The notes beneath the pieces were generated by a model. It was not told the origin of the DNA, did not search any database, and saw only the letters and a list, made by a program, of their open reading frames with translations. A stretch of DNA of 64,000 nt from Aquisphaera giovannonii (GTDB lineage Bacteria; Planctomycetota; Planctomycetia; Isosphaerales; Isosphaeraceae), in contig NZ_CP042997.1 of NCBI RefSeq assembly GCF_008087625.1, forward strand, positions 5,394,001 to 5,458,000. Reading direction: 5' to 3'. Shown here piece by piece: positions 55,721 through 64,000 of this stretch; position 1 is the first letter of the stretch; each line of letters begins with the position of its first letter. Both the position numbers and the translations under genes were made by a program.

Positions 55721-57112
55721 ATGCCCCTGCACGCGAGGAATCCGATCCGCGACCACCTGATGGACGACGTTTATGCGTCCAACGACCTGTCGCTGGCCAT
55801 CCCGAAGTACCGGATGCCGGCCGGCGAGCACGACCCGAGGAGCGCCCATGCGGTGGTCCAGGACGAGCTGATGCTCGACGGCAACTCGCGGCTCAACCTG
55901 GCGACGTTCTGCCAGACCTGGGTCGAGCCCGAGGTGCGCAGCCTCATGGGCGAGAGCCTCGACAAGAACATGATCGACAAGGACGAGTACCCGCAGACCG
56001 CGGAGATCGAGTCGCGATGCGTGCACATGATCGCCGACCTCTGGCACGCCCCGCACCACGCCAACACGATCGGCTGCTCGGCGACCGGGTCGAGCGAGGC
56101 GGCGATGCTGGGCGGCCTGGCGCTCAAGTGGAGATGGCGAGAGAAGCGCCGGGCCGCCGGGGCGCCCGCGGACCGGCCGAACCTCGTCTGCGGGCCGGTC
56201 CAGGTCTGCTGGCACAAGTTCGCCCGCTACTTCGACGTCGAGCTCCGGGAGGTGCCCCTGGAGCCCGGCCGCCTGATGCTCACGCCCGAGGAGGCCGTCG
56301 CGCATTGCGACGAGAACACGATCGGCGTGGTGCCCACGCTCGGCGTCACCTTCACCCTGAAGTACGAGCCCGTGGCCGAGATCTGCGCCGCGCTCGATGA
56401 TCTTCAGGCGCGGACCGGCCTCGACGTCCCGGTCCACGTGGACGCCGCCAGCGGGGGATTCGTCGCCCCGTTCCTGCAGCCGGACCTCGTTTGGGACTTC
56501 CGGCTCCCCCGGGTCAAGTCGATCAACGCCTCCGGCCACAAGTACGGCCTGACGCCGCTCGGCTGCGGCTGGGTCGTCTGGCGGGAGAAGGCCGACCTGC
56601 CCGACGACCTGATCTTCCACGTCGACTACCTAGGCGGCGACCTGCCGACCTTCGCGCTGAACTTCTCGCGCCCGGGCGGCCAGGTCATCTGCCAGTACTA
56701 CAACCTGATCCGCCTCGGCCGCGAGGGTTACCGCAAGGTCCAGCACGCCTGCCGCGAGACCGCCGCCTTCCTCGCCGACCATGTCGCCGCGATGGGCCCG
56801 TTCGACCTGATCCACGACGGCCGCGACGGCCTCCCGGGCGTCTGCTGGACGATCAAGCCGGGCACCGACCCCGGCTTCACCCTCTACGACCTCGCCGACC
56901 GCCTGCGCTACCACGGCTGGCAGGTCCCGACCTACCCCCTCCGCCCGCACTGCGAGTCGACCCTCATCCAGCGTGCCCTCGTCCGCCACGGCTTCAGCCG
57001 CGACCTCGCGAAGGTCCTCCTCCGAGACCTCCGGGCGAGCATCCAATTCCTCCACGACCGACCCAACCGCGTCCCCCTCGGCCCGGCCGAGGCCGAGGGG
57101 TATCACCACTGA
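55721..57112 (+). CDS. gadB: glutamate decarboxylase (PLP-dependent)
   Basis: A protein of 463 residues, close to the usual 466. The whole chain matches bacterial Gad[76 protein letters not shown] and the PLP lysine in [10 protein letters not shown] (Lys274), then [20 protein letters not shown]. The C-terminal His pair (EGYHH) is also as in GadB, where it closes the active site at neutral pH. It makes GABA and consumes a proton. No glutamate/GABA antiporter gene is adjacent. Confidence 0.96.
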   Translation: MPLHARNPIRDHLMDDVYASNDLSLAIPKYRMPAGEHDPRSAHAVVQDELMLDGNSRLNLATFCQTWVEPEVRSLMGESLDKNMIDKDEYPQTAEIESRCVHMIADLWHAPHHANTIGCSATGSSEAAMLGGLALKWRWREKRRAAGAPADRPNLVCGPVQVCWHKFARYFDVELREVPLEPGRLMLTPEEAVAHCDENTIGVVPTLGVTFTLKYEPVAEICAALDDLQARTGLDVPVHVDAASGGFVAPFLQPDLVWDFRLPRVKSINASGHKYGLTPLGCGWVVWREKADLPDDLIFHVDYLGGDLPTFALNFSRPGGQVICQYYNLIRLGREGYRKVQHACRETAAFLADHVAAMGPFDLIHDGRDGLPGVCWTIKPGTDPGFTLYDLADRLRYHGWQVPTYPLRPHCESTLIQRALVRHGFSRDLAKVLLRDLRASIQFLHDRPNRVPLGPAEAEGYHH

Positions 57113-57968
57113 CGTCACCCCGAGGCGAGGGGGAGCCCTTCGGGCGATCTGGGGGCACATTCCCGGCCCCCGATCCCGTCCCGGCCCGCTCCAACTCCTT
57201 GCCCGGCGCCGACCCCTGCCCGTCGCTCCTCCGCAGGAGGATGACGACGAGCAGGGTGACCGATGCGCTGAAGAGGACCGGCCCCCACAGCCTGAGGAGT
57301 GAGTACATGGGCGGTCGGATGACGGTCGGCTGGGACCGCATCTGTCCGGCCGGAAGGCAGTAGGAGGTGACGCTCCCATCCGTCCTGTAGACCCCGGTCC
57401 CCTGCTTGTTGCGGTCGAGGATGCCCGCGAGGACGGCCAACGGCAGGTCACTCCGCTCCGTGTCGTAGCAATCTAAGGGTGCCGGGAAGATCGCGGCCGA
57501 GAGGTTCAGGCCGACGAGAGCCATAAGGATCGTAACCCCTCGGGCCGCGGAGCAAGACCGGATCACTCCGCCGTTGTGCATCGAATCGCACTTGGACTGG
57601 TGGGGACGCGATCGTGGGACTGCCCCGGCAGGGAGGATCGCGGCGACCAGGAGGGTGATTGAGATGCCGACGACAACCGGTGCCCAGATTTGCGGAAGAG
57701 TTGGCCACAGGGGACGACATATGACCGACGTGAGCCGACAGTCGCTGGCCCCCGGTATCCCTCGAAAATGCAGGACACTCCCGTCCCCGCGGATCTCGAT
57801 ACACCCTTGGCTGTCTCCTGCCGCGTGCGGAGTCATCTGCCGCCTCGGGTAGTATCTCGATGTGGCGATGCCGCAACCAAGATTCAGAGCCGTCAAGGCC
57901 ACCAGGGTCATCATCGATCGGACCGTGAGCAGCCGGCTTGGGCGACGCATGGAACTCTCGCTCGCCAT
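56994..57968 (-). CDS. hypothetical membrane protein with a duplicated two-helix module
   Basis: A reading of up to 324 residues. Two similar units follow each other: helix [29 protein letters not shown] and helix [19 protein letters not shown]; then helix [25 protein letters not shown] and helix [19 protein letters not shown]. The real gene may start at ATG 57950. The last 40 codons overlap the end of gadB on the opposite strand and have shadow-like composition, so the stop may originally have been earlier. The family is not recognised. Confidence 0.6.
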   Translation of the reverse strand: MASESSMRRPSRLLTVRSMMTLVALTALNLGCGIATSRYYPRRQMTPHAAGDSQGCIEIRGDGSVLHFRGIPGASDCRLTSVICRPLWPTLPQIWAPVVVGISITLLVAAILPAGAVPRSRPHQSKCDSMHNGGVIRSCSAARGVTILMALVGLNLSAAIFPAPLDCYDTERSDLPLAVLAGILDRNKQGTGVYRTDGSVTSYCLPAGQMRSQPTVIRPPMYSLLRLWGPVLFSASVTLLVVILLRRSDGQGSAPGKELERAGTGSGAGNVPPDRPKGSPSPRGDVSGDTPRPRPGRGGRGWVGRGGIGCSPGGLGGGPSRGRG

Positions 57969-58288
57969 GGGTTCCGAAACACGGGCCGTGCCTGGCGGTC
58001 ACCTGCCGAACCGTCTGGCCGCCCCGGCCTGCGTGGAAGCTCAATGTCACCGCACTGGAGGAACCCGGTCAATCGCCGAGACGTCGAGTCCGATGTCGCG
58101 GGGCCGGATCCTCGTCCCCGCAAGGCCGTGAGACGCAACGAATGCGCCGTCACTGACGCTTCCGGCTGGGTTCGGAGAGCGGGATTGAAGGCGCTGTTGC
58201 CGCCCCGCTCGCCATGCTCGATACTCGGTGAGGATTCTCCACTCGGCAAGGCCGCATCGGAGCTCTGGCGAGCAACGGGGACGCGACG
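57969..58288. other. 320-bp gene-poor stretch
   Basis: No gene, repeat or structured RNA that I can support. It lies between the membrane protein start and an Uma2 fragment, and may contain promoters in both directions. Confidence 0.35.
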
Positions 58289-58441
58289 ATGACGAAGACG
58301 ATCGGACAGGCCGCGGGGGGGCGGGCCCAGGCGCCGCCTCAGCGGATGACCGTGGCGGAGTATGAGGGCCTGATCGAGTCCGGCGTGATCGACGAGAAGG
58401 CCCCGGTGGAGCTGGTGGACACGCCGGAAGCCCGGTTGTAG
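58289..58441 (+). pseudogene. Uma2-family (PDDEXK) protein, N-terminal fragment
   Basis: The frame from ATG 58289 reads PPQRMTVAEYEGLIESGVID, EKAPVELVDT before a stop. This is the start of the Uma2 (DUF820) nuclease-like family, common in planctomycetes, cut after 50 codons; the nuclease core is absent. Confidence 0.75.
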
Positions 58442-58550
58442 GCTTTGTTGAACGATTCTTTGACATTTCGCCGCGTCGGTGCGCCCGAAGGCCGTGGGCG
58501 TACCCTCGCGTGCGGGGCAATCCGATCGGCCGCGTGGACGAGGTGCCGGA

Positions 58551-61547
58551 ATGACTCGATGGCTCGCCCTCGCCTACGTGATCGTCGTCGCGGCCCCGGC
58601 TCTTGGATCGGATGAGGAATTCGAGCGGTCGGTTCGGCCGCTGCTGGTGGAGCGGTGCCAGAAGTGCCACGGGGCGGGGAAGAGTTCCGGCGGGCTCAGG
58701 CTCGACTCGCGCGAGGCGATCCTCAAGGGGGGAGATACCGGGCCGGCGGCCGTCGAGGGGAAGCCCGATGAGAGCCTGATCGTCCAGGCGATCGAGCAGC
58801 GCGACGAGCTCCGGATGCCGCCGAAGGGGAAGCTCGAGGCCCGCGAGATCGCGGTGCTCCGGCGGTGGATCGAGAAGGGCGCGGCGTGGCCGTCTCCCGG
58901 CGGCGCGACGGAGCACACCAAGGCGAAGGAGACGGTCGCCGCGACGGCCGGGCGGGACTGGTGGTCGTTCCAGCCCCTGCGCGACGCGACGCCTCCGGCC
59001 GTGAAGGACGAGGCCTGGCCTCGGGACGAGATCGATCGCTTCCTGCTGGCGAAGCTCGAAAGCCGGGGCCTGAAGCCGGCGCCGGAGGCGGATCGGCGGA
59101 CGTGGATCCGGAGGGCGACGTATGACCTCACGGGGCTGCCGCCCTCGGCGGAGGAGGTGGATGCGTTCGCCCGCGACGACGCGCCGGACGCGTTCGCGAG
59201 GCTCGTCGATCGGCTGCTCGCCTCGCCCGCGTACGGCGAGCGGTGGGGGCGGCACTGGCTGGACCTCGTCCGGTATGCGGACACGGCGGGGGAGAACTCG
59301 GATCACCCGACGCCGCATTCGTGGCGGTATCGGAACTGGGTCATCGACGCCTTCAACCGCGACGTGCCCTACGACGAGTTCGTCCGCCTCCAGGTGGCCG
59401 GCGACCTGGTCGCCGCGGGCGGGCCGCCGGAGAAGCACGCCGAGGGCATCGTCGCGACCGGGTTCCTGGCGATCGCCCGGCGGTTCGGGCACGACATCGA
59501 CAAGGACGTGCACCTGACGCACGAGGACGTGATCGACACGATGGGGAGGACCTTCCTAGGCCTCTCGATCGCGTGCGCCCGGTGCCACGACCACAAGTAT
59601 GATCCGATCAGCGCGCGTGACTATTACGCCCTCTCCGGCATCCTCCAGAGCACCCGGTTCAGCTTCCCCGGCTGCGAGCCGAAGCCGCTGCCGCGGGACC
59701 TCGTGCCGATGATGCCGGCCGAGGCCTGGGCCCGGACCATCCGGCCGCACCGAGAGGCGCTCGAGGCGATCGACGCCGAGCTGAAGCGGATTGCGGACCA
59801 GGTCGCGGCCGAATCGCGACGACTCTTCGCCGGGGGCGTGAGCGAGGCCGACGTCGCGGCCCGGGGCTCGATCCCGGACGGCGGGAGCCGGGCGTTCGGG
59901 GACGCCCCGGGGGCCAAGATCGAGGCGGTCGAGGTCGAGCCCGGGACGATGCTCCGGCTGTCGGTGGCGCCGCTCGGCAATCACGGGGCGGACTCGACGC
60001 GCGTGGAGCTGGAGATCGCCGAGGCGAACGGCCCGGGGCGGTGGGACCTCGTCGCGGACGTGCTCGACGACCTGCTCGCCGGGAACCCGCACGCGGACCG
60101 CCTGGGGCATCAGGCCGTCTGGTGGTTCCTCGACGGCCGCCCCGGGCGCGGGCCCTTGCCGGAGCCCGTCCGCGAGCTGGGCGGGAACAAGGGCCTCCAC
60201 GTATGGCGGGACGGCGACACGCCGTCGGTCTTCGCGAACGCGCGGCCGACGGAGCTGCCGGTCTGGACGAAGCTGCCGCCCCGCTCGGTCTTCGTCCACC
60301 CCGCGCCCGACGGGCCGGTCGCGGTCGGCTGGGTCAGCCCGATCCGCGGGCGAGTCACGATCAAGGGCCGGATCGTCGACGCCCATCCCGGCGGCCCCGA
60401 CGGCGTGGCCTGGTCGATCGACCGCCTCGAGGGCGATCGCCGCGACGCCCTGAATCGCCTGGCCGGGCTCAACGCCCGGCGCACCGAGCTGGCCCGCAGG
60501 AGGGCCGAGCTGGAGGCGAAGGCTCCGCGGCCGGAGCTGGCCTATGCCGTCGCGGAGGGGACCGAGACGGACTCCCCGATCCACCTCCGAGGCGACCCGG
60601 AGAAGCGCGGGCCGGTCGTCCCGCGTCGCTGGCTGGAGGTGCTCGGCGGCCAGGCGGTCCCGCAGGGGAAGGGGAGCGGCCGTCGCGAGCTGGCCGGCTG
60701 GCTGACCTCGCCGACCAACCCGCTCGCGGCGCGGGTGATGGTCAACCGGATCTGGCAGGGGCACTTCGGCCGGGGGCTCGTCGCCACGCCCAGCGACTTC
60801 GGCACCCGCGGCATGCCGCCGACGCACCCGGAGCTGCTCGACTGGCTGGCCTCGCGGTTCATCAAGGACGGCTGGTCGGTCAAGGCGATGCACCGGCGGA
60901 TCCTGCTCTCGGCCGCCTACCGTCAGGCGAGCACGGGCGACGCCCATGCGCTGGAGCTCGACCCCGACAACGCGCTCCGGGGCCGGTTCGGCCGCCGCCG
61001 GCTGGACGCGGAGGAGATCCGCGACAGCCTCCTGATCGCGGGGGGCTCGCTCGACCCCACGCCCGGCGGGCCGCACCCGTTCCCGCCGGAGAGTTCGTGG
61101 TCGTTCACGCAGCACAACCCGTTTCAGGCCTTCTACGAGACCGATCGGCGGAGCGTCTACCTCGTGTCGCTGCGGAACCGGCGGCAGCCGTTCCTGGGCC
61201 TCTTCGACGGCGCGGATCCGAACGCGACGACGCCGGAGCGGCAGGAGACGACGGTCCCGACCCAGGCACTCTTCTTCCTCAACGACCCGTTCTTCCACCG
61301 CCAGGCCGGACGGCTCGCGGGCCGGGCGATCGCGGCCGGGCCCGGCGAGTCGGCCCGGCTCGATGAGCTCTATCGCCTCGCCCTGCAGAGGGCCCCGCGC
61401 GGATCCGATCGGGCGACGGCCGCCGCCTTCCTCGCCCGCTACGCGGCGGAGCTGGCAGGCTTCCCGCCCGCCGAGGCGACGAGGCAGGCGTGGTCGGCCC
61501 TGGCGCGGGCGGTCCTGGCCTCGAACGAGTTCCTCTACCAGGACTAG
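58551..61547 (+). CDS. planctomycete cytochrome C protein (PSCyt1-DUF1549-DUF1553)
   Basis: A protein of 998 residues from ATG 58551 with signal peptide MTRWLALAYVIVVAAPALG. PSCyt1 (21-115) carries the heme motif CQKCH at 36-40 and RMPPKGKL. The DUF1549 region (about 150-380) has RRATYDLTGLPPSAEEVDAF, YGERWGRHWLDLVRYADT and a second CxxCH in CARCHDHKYDPI. DUF1553 fills the C-terminus (NPLAARVMVNRIWQGHFGRG, YRQAS, VPTQALFFLNDPFF). These proteins occur with DUF1501 partners, as here, and are thought to work outside the cytoplasm with sulfatases or glycosidases, but the reaction is unknown. Confidence 0.95.
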   Translation: MTRWLALAYVIVVAAPALGSDEEFERSVRPLLVERCQKCHGAGKSSGGLRLDSREAILKGGDTGPAAVEGKPDESLIVQAIEQRDELRMPPKGKLEAREIAVLRRWIEKGAAWPSPGGATEHTKAKETVAATAGRDWWSFQPLRDATPPAVKDEAWPRDEIDRFLLAKLESRGLKPAPEADRRTWIRRATYDLTGLPPSAEEVDAFARDDAPDAFARLVDRLLASPAYGERWGRHWLDLVRYADTAGENSDHPTPHSWRYRNWVIDAFNRDVPYDEFVRLQVAGDLVAAGGPPEKHAEGIVATGFLAIARRFGHDIDKDVHLTHEDVIDTMGRTFLGLSIACARCHDHKYDPISARDYYALSGILQSTRFSFPGCEPKPLPRDLVPMMPAEAWARTIRPHREALEAIDAELKRIADQVAAESRRLFAGGVSEADVAARGSIPDGGSRAFGDAPGAKIEAVEVEPGTMLRLSVAPLGNHGADSTRVELEIAEANGPGRWDLVADVLDDLLAGNPHADRLGHQAVWWFLDGRPGRGPLPEPVRELGGNKGLHVWRDGDTPSVFANARPTELPVWTKLPPRSVFVHPAPDGPVAVGWVSPIRGRVTIKGRIVDAHPGGPDGVAWSIDRLEGDRRDALNRLAGLNARRTELARRRAELEAKAPRPELAYAVAEGTETDSPIHLRGDPEKRGPVVPRRWLEVLGGQAVPQGKGSGRRELAGWLTSPTNPLAARVMVNRIWQGHFGRGLVATPSDFGTRGMPPTHPELLDWLASRFIKDGWSVKAMHRRILLSAAYRQASTGDAHALELDPDNALRGRFGRRRLDAEEIRDSLLIAGGSLDPTPGGPHPFPPESSWSFTQHNPFQAFYETDRRSVYLVSLRNRRQPFLGLFDGADPNATTPERQETTVPTQALFFLNDPFFHRQAGRLAGRAIAAGPGESARLDELYRLALQRAPRGSDRATAAAFLARYAAELAGFPPAEATRQAWSALARAVLASNEFLYQD

Positions 61548-61551
61548 ATTG

Positions 61552-61799
61552 ATGACGGACCCCTCGCCTCGCACGGATCGACACGAATTGGCCCGGTTGG
61601 TGGCCGTGGCAGGCAAGGCCGGGCTCGAGACCGAGGCCGTCCCCGGGGCCGCGGCGATCCCGTGGCGTCGCTGCGCTCCGCCACAGCCACCCGGAGGTAC
61701 GACGAGACCGACCAGGGGCGTCCCGCCCTCCCCGGGCCTCGTCTTCATCCGCCCGCGTTACGACTCGCTCCCGGGTCAGGCCTCGAGGGCATCAGACCG
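61552..61799. repeat. 248-bp insert with duplicated DUF1501 start and family D half-repeat
   Basis: The start of the DUF1501 gene (MTDPSPRT plus following bases) occurs at 61552 and again at 61800, about 30 bp nearly identical. Between them is one full arm of foldback family D (61653-61692, ggcgatcccgtggcgtcgct..) and a partial left arm near 61599. The upstream copy forms an 83-codon frame that ends over the real start (ATGA). A small insertion with target-region duplication is one explanation. Confidence 0.6.
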
Positions 61800-63206
61800 A
61801 TGACGGACCCCTCGCCTCGCACGAATCGACGCGGCTTCGTCCGGTCCGCGGTGGCCGGGACGATCCTGATGCCGGGCCTGCTGCACGAGCTCCTCGCCGC
61901 CGAGGACGCGGGGGACCCGCTGGCGCCCCGGGCGTCGCACTTCCCGGCGAAGGCGAAGGCGGTCATCTTCCTGTTCATGAGCGGCGGCGTCTCGCACGTC
62001 GACTCGTTCGACCCGAAGCCCCGGCTCGCGGCAGATCACGGGAAGAAGGTGACGTTCGACCACCCGGAGACGCGCAACCGGCCGGGGTACGAGTCCCTCT
62101 ATCTGAAGCGGCCCGGCTGGGCGGGCTCGCCGCGCGGCGAGAGCGGCATCGAGGTGACCGACCTGTTCCCGTGCATCGCGGGGCGGGTCGACGACATCGC
62201 GCTCATCCGCTCGATGCACACCAGCCACTCGAACCACTACAACGCCACGCTCGGCATGCACACCGGCTCGTTCACCTTCGCGAGGCCGAGCCTCGGCTCG
62301 TGGCTCAGCTACGGGCTGGGGACGGCGAACCGGGACCTGCCCTCGTTCCTGGTCCTCGCCCCGCAGGTGCCCTACGCGGGGACGCAGGTCTGGGCCTCGG
62401 ACTTCCTGCCGGCCGTCCACCAGGGGACGCGCGTCGTGCCCGGCGCGGAGCCGATCGCGGACCTTGCCCGCCGCGTGCCGACCCGGAGACGCCAGGAGCT
62501 GGAGCTGGACGCGCTGCGGGCCCTCAATGCGGAGCATCAGCAAACCAGGCCCAACGATTCGAACCTCGCCGCCCGCATCCGCTCGTTCGAGACCGCCTTC
62601 GGCATGCAGGCCGAGGTCCCCGCCGCCCTGGACCTCTCCGCCGAGACCGACGCCACGCTCGGTCTCTACGGGCTGAGGCGCGGGCAGGTGGACGGCTTCG
62701 GCTGGCAGTGCCTGGCCGCCCGCCGGCTCGTCGAGCGTGGCGTCCGGTTCGTGGAGCTGATCCACACGGGCTCCAGTGGGAACTGGGACTCGCACGGCGA
62801 CATGGCCGACCACGGGCGGCTCGCGCCGCAGGTGGACCGGCCGATCGCCGGGCTGATCCAGGACCTGAAGGATCGCGGGCTGTTCGACTCCACGCTCGTC
62901 GTCTGGACGACCGAGTTCGGCCGCACGCCGTTCAACAACACGCCGGAGAACCTCGGCCGCGAGCACCACAACTGGGCCTTCAGCTCCTGGCTCGCCGGCG
63001 CCGGGGTGAAGCGGGGGATCGTCCACGGCGCGACCGACGAGCACGGCATCCGCGTGGCCGAGGCACCGGTCCACGTCCACGACTTCCACGCCACGATCCT
63101 GCACCTGATGGGGCTGGACCACACCCGCCTGACCTACCGCCACGGCGGCCGGGACTACCGCCTGACGGACGTGCACGGCAACGTCGTCAAGGATCTCCTG
63201 GCGTGA
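61800..63206 (+). CDS. DUF1501 protein (TAT-exported, alkaline-phosphatase-like fold)
   Basis: A protein of 468 residues from ATG 61800. A twin-arginine-type leader (NRRGFVRSAVAGTILMPGLL) precedes the DUF1501 core: AVIFLFMSGGVSHVDSFDPK, SMHTSHSNHYNATLGMHTGS, FVELIHTGSSGNWDSHGD, VVWTTEFGRTPFNN and GREHHNWAFSSWLAGAGVK. Conserved Asp/His residues resemble sulfatase/phosphatase metal ligands. It follows the PSCyt protein by 252 bp, the standard pairing in planctomycetes; the joint function is not known. Confidence 0.95.
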   Translation: MTDPSPRTNRRGFVRSAVAGTILMPGLLHELLAAEDAGDPLAPRASHFPAKAKAVIFLFMSGGVSHVDSFDPKPRLAADHGKKVTFDHPETRNRPGYESLYLKRPGWAGSPRGESGIEVTDLFPCIAGRVDDIALIRSMHTSHSNHYNATLGMHTGSFTFARPSLGSWLSYGLGTANRDLPSFLVLAPQVPYAGTQVWASDFLPAVHQGTRVVPGAEPIADLARRVPTRRRQELELDALRALNAEHQQTRPNDSNLAARIRSFETAFGMQAEVPAALDLSAETDATLGLYGLRRGQVDGFGWQCLAARRLVERGVRFVELIHTGSSGNWDSHGDMADHGRLAPQVDRPIAGLIQDLKDRGLFDSTLVVWTTEFGRTPFNNTPENLGREHHNWAFSSWLAGAGVKRGIVHGATDEHGIRVAEAPVHVHDFHATILHLMGLDHTRLTYRHGGRDYRLTDVHGNVVKDLLA

Positions 63207-63224
63207 GAGGCGTCCGCGTCGGGC

Positions 63225-64000
63225 TCAGCGGCCGTCGTCTCCCGGGGCCGGGATGCGGACGACGATCACGGTCCCGGATCCGGGGCCGGACTCGACGAGG
63301 AGCTCGCCGCCGACCAGGTCCGCCCGCTCACGCATGCCGGCGAGGCCGAGCCGCCCGCCCTGCGTCGCGTCCGGGTCGAACCCCGCGCCGTCGTCCTCGA
63401 CGACCGCGGTCACGTGGCCGGCGGTGCGGGTCACCACGACGCTGACCCGGCCGGCCCCGGCGTGCTTGGTCGCGTTCGTGAGGGCCTCCTGGACGATGCG
63501 GTAGACGGTCGTCTCGATCTCCGAGGGCAGCCGGCCCGCGTCGAGGCCGGCCGCCTGGTAGGCGGCGGGGACGCCGGACCGGGCCGACCAGTCGGACACG
63601 AGCTGCCCGAGCGCGGCGTCCAGGCCGATGTCGTCCAGGGACGTGGGCCGGAGCCGCATGGCCAGGGCGTGCACCTCCCGCCCCACCTCGTCGACGAGGC
63701 TCCGGGCGTCGGCCAGCTTCCCGCCCAGCGAGGGCGGGAGGGCCTCCGCGGTCTCGACCGCCTTCAGGGAGAGCATGAGGCCGGCGACGAGCTGGCCGAT
63801 CGAGTCGTGCAGCTCGCGGGAGATGCGGAGTCGCTCCTCCTCCTGGGCGGCCGCGAGCCGGCGGGTCAGCTCGGCGCGCTGGGCCATGGCCTCGGCGAGG
63901 GCGGCCGTCCGCCTCGCCACCTGGTCCTCCAGCTCCTCGTTGGCCCGCCGGAGGGCCGCCTGGGCCTCCTTCAGGTCGGTCACGTCCACGCACACGCCGG
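63225..64000 (-). CDS. NarL/DegS-type sensor histidine kinase (N-terminus outside window)
   Basis: The minus-strand frame is open at base 64000, so only the last 258 codons are seen. VCVDVTDLKEAQAALRRANE is the end of a PAS/PAC module and a coiled coil follows. The HisKA_3 box is EEERLRISRELHDSIGQLVA with the phospho-histidine. The HATPase has VQEALTNATKHAGAG, VVEDDGAGFDPDA and GLAGMRERADLVGGEL. One or more PAS domains probably lie beyond the edge. The response regulator is not in the window. Confidence 0.92.
   Translation of the reverse strand, partial: GVCVDVTDLKEAQAALRRANEELEDQVARRTAALAEAMAQRAELTRRLAAAQEEERLRISRELHDSIGQLVAGLMLSLKAVETAEALPPSLGGKLADARSLVDEVGREVHALAMRLRPTSLDDIGLDAALGQLVSDWSARSGVPAAYQAAGLDAGRLPSEIETTVYRIVQEALTNATKHAGAGRVSVVVTRTAGHVTAVVEDDGAGFDPDATQGGRLGLAGMRERADLVGGELLVESGPGSGTVIVVRIPAPGDDGR

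Noticed and set aside
1-64000. CRISPR array or phage island
   Set aside because: No regularly spaced repeats of 25-40 bp, no Cas proteins, and no capsid, terminase or tail genes. The repeats present are irregular and palindromic.

Overview
The window reads as chromosomal DNA of a high-GC planctomycete, most likely of the Isosphaeraceae. The evidence is a set of hallmark families: a PSCyt1/DUF1549/DUF1553 cytochrome protein paired with a DUF1501 protein, a DUF1559 pseudopilin-like protein, a PEP-CTERM protein, two large Ser/Thr kinases with C-terminal TPRs, an ECF sigma factor translationally coupled to a kinase, and many secreted carbohydrate-active enzymes. I found no rRNA, tRNA, CRISPR array or prophage.

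Layout. 1-8.5 kb: an ankyrin/CxxCH/alpha-toroid protein running off the left edge, a GlxA-type regulator, a sigma-factor/kinase pair, a PEP-CTERM protein and a GyrI-like protein. 8.9-15.1 kb: a porin gene cut in two by about 4.85 kb of inserted DNA. The insert starts with an IS66-type end and holds three genes of unknown function followed by a broken IS66 transposase set (truncated tnpA, tnpB, frameshifted tnpC). 15.1-24.6 kb: a minus-strand block of two coupled YtcJ/NfdA-like amidohydrolases, LapA-like, UrtA-like lipoprotein, AIM24, DUF4239 and DUF937 proteins, with an AraC regulator diverging from it. 25.5-36.3 kb: GH43 arabinanase-like enzyme, jelly-roll protein, DUF1963 protein, esterase, TPR kinase and DUF1559 protein, separated by repeat-rich DNA with recombinase relics.

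36.4-42.6 kb: a D-2-hydroxyacid dehydrogenase, CGNR regulator, MDR oxidoreductase, haloacid dehalogenase and DUF1016 nuclease. A segment carrying the divergent starts of dehydrogenase and nuclease occurs twice, and opposite partners survive in the two copies. 43-45.7 kb: an ExbB/ExbD/ExbD operon. 46.2-54.5 kb: a REC-HATPase protein, then a minus-strand polysaccharide operon that begins with a glycosyltransferase fused to a UDP-galactopyranose-mutase-like flavoprotein and continues with GH5-, GH43- and GH1-like proteins. 55.2-64 kb: DsrE-like protein, glutamate decarboxylase, a duplicated-module membrane protein, an Uma2 fragment, the PSCyt/DUF1501 pair and a sensor kinase running off the right edge.

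The intergenic DNA is unusually structured. One foldback element of about 320 bp has a 10-bp flanking direct repeat and sits inside an older dispersed repeat. A second foldback family occurs at four places. The strongest candidates for new biology are the IS66 element with possible passenger genes, the amide-related AraC/UrtA/amidohydrolase/porin block, and the foldback families.
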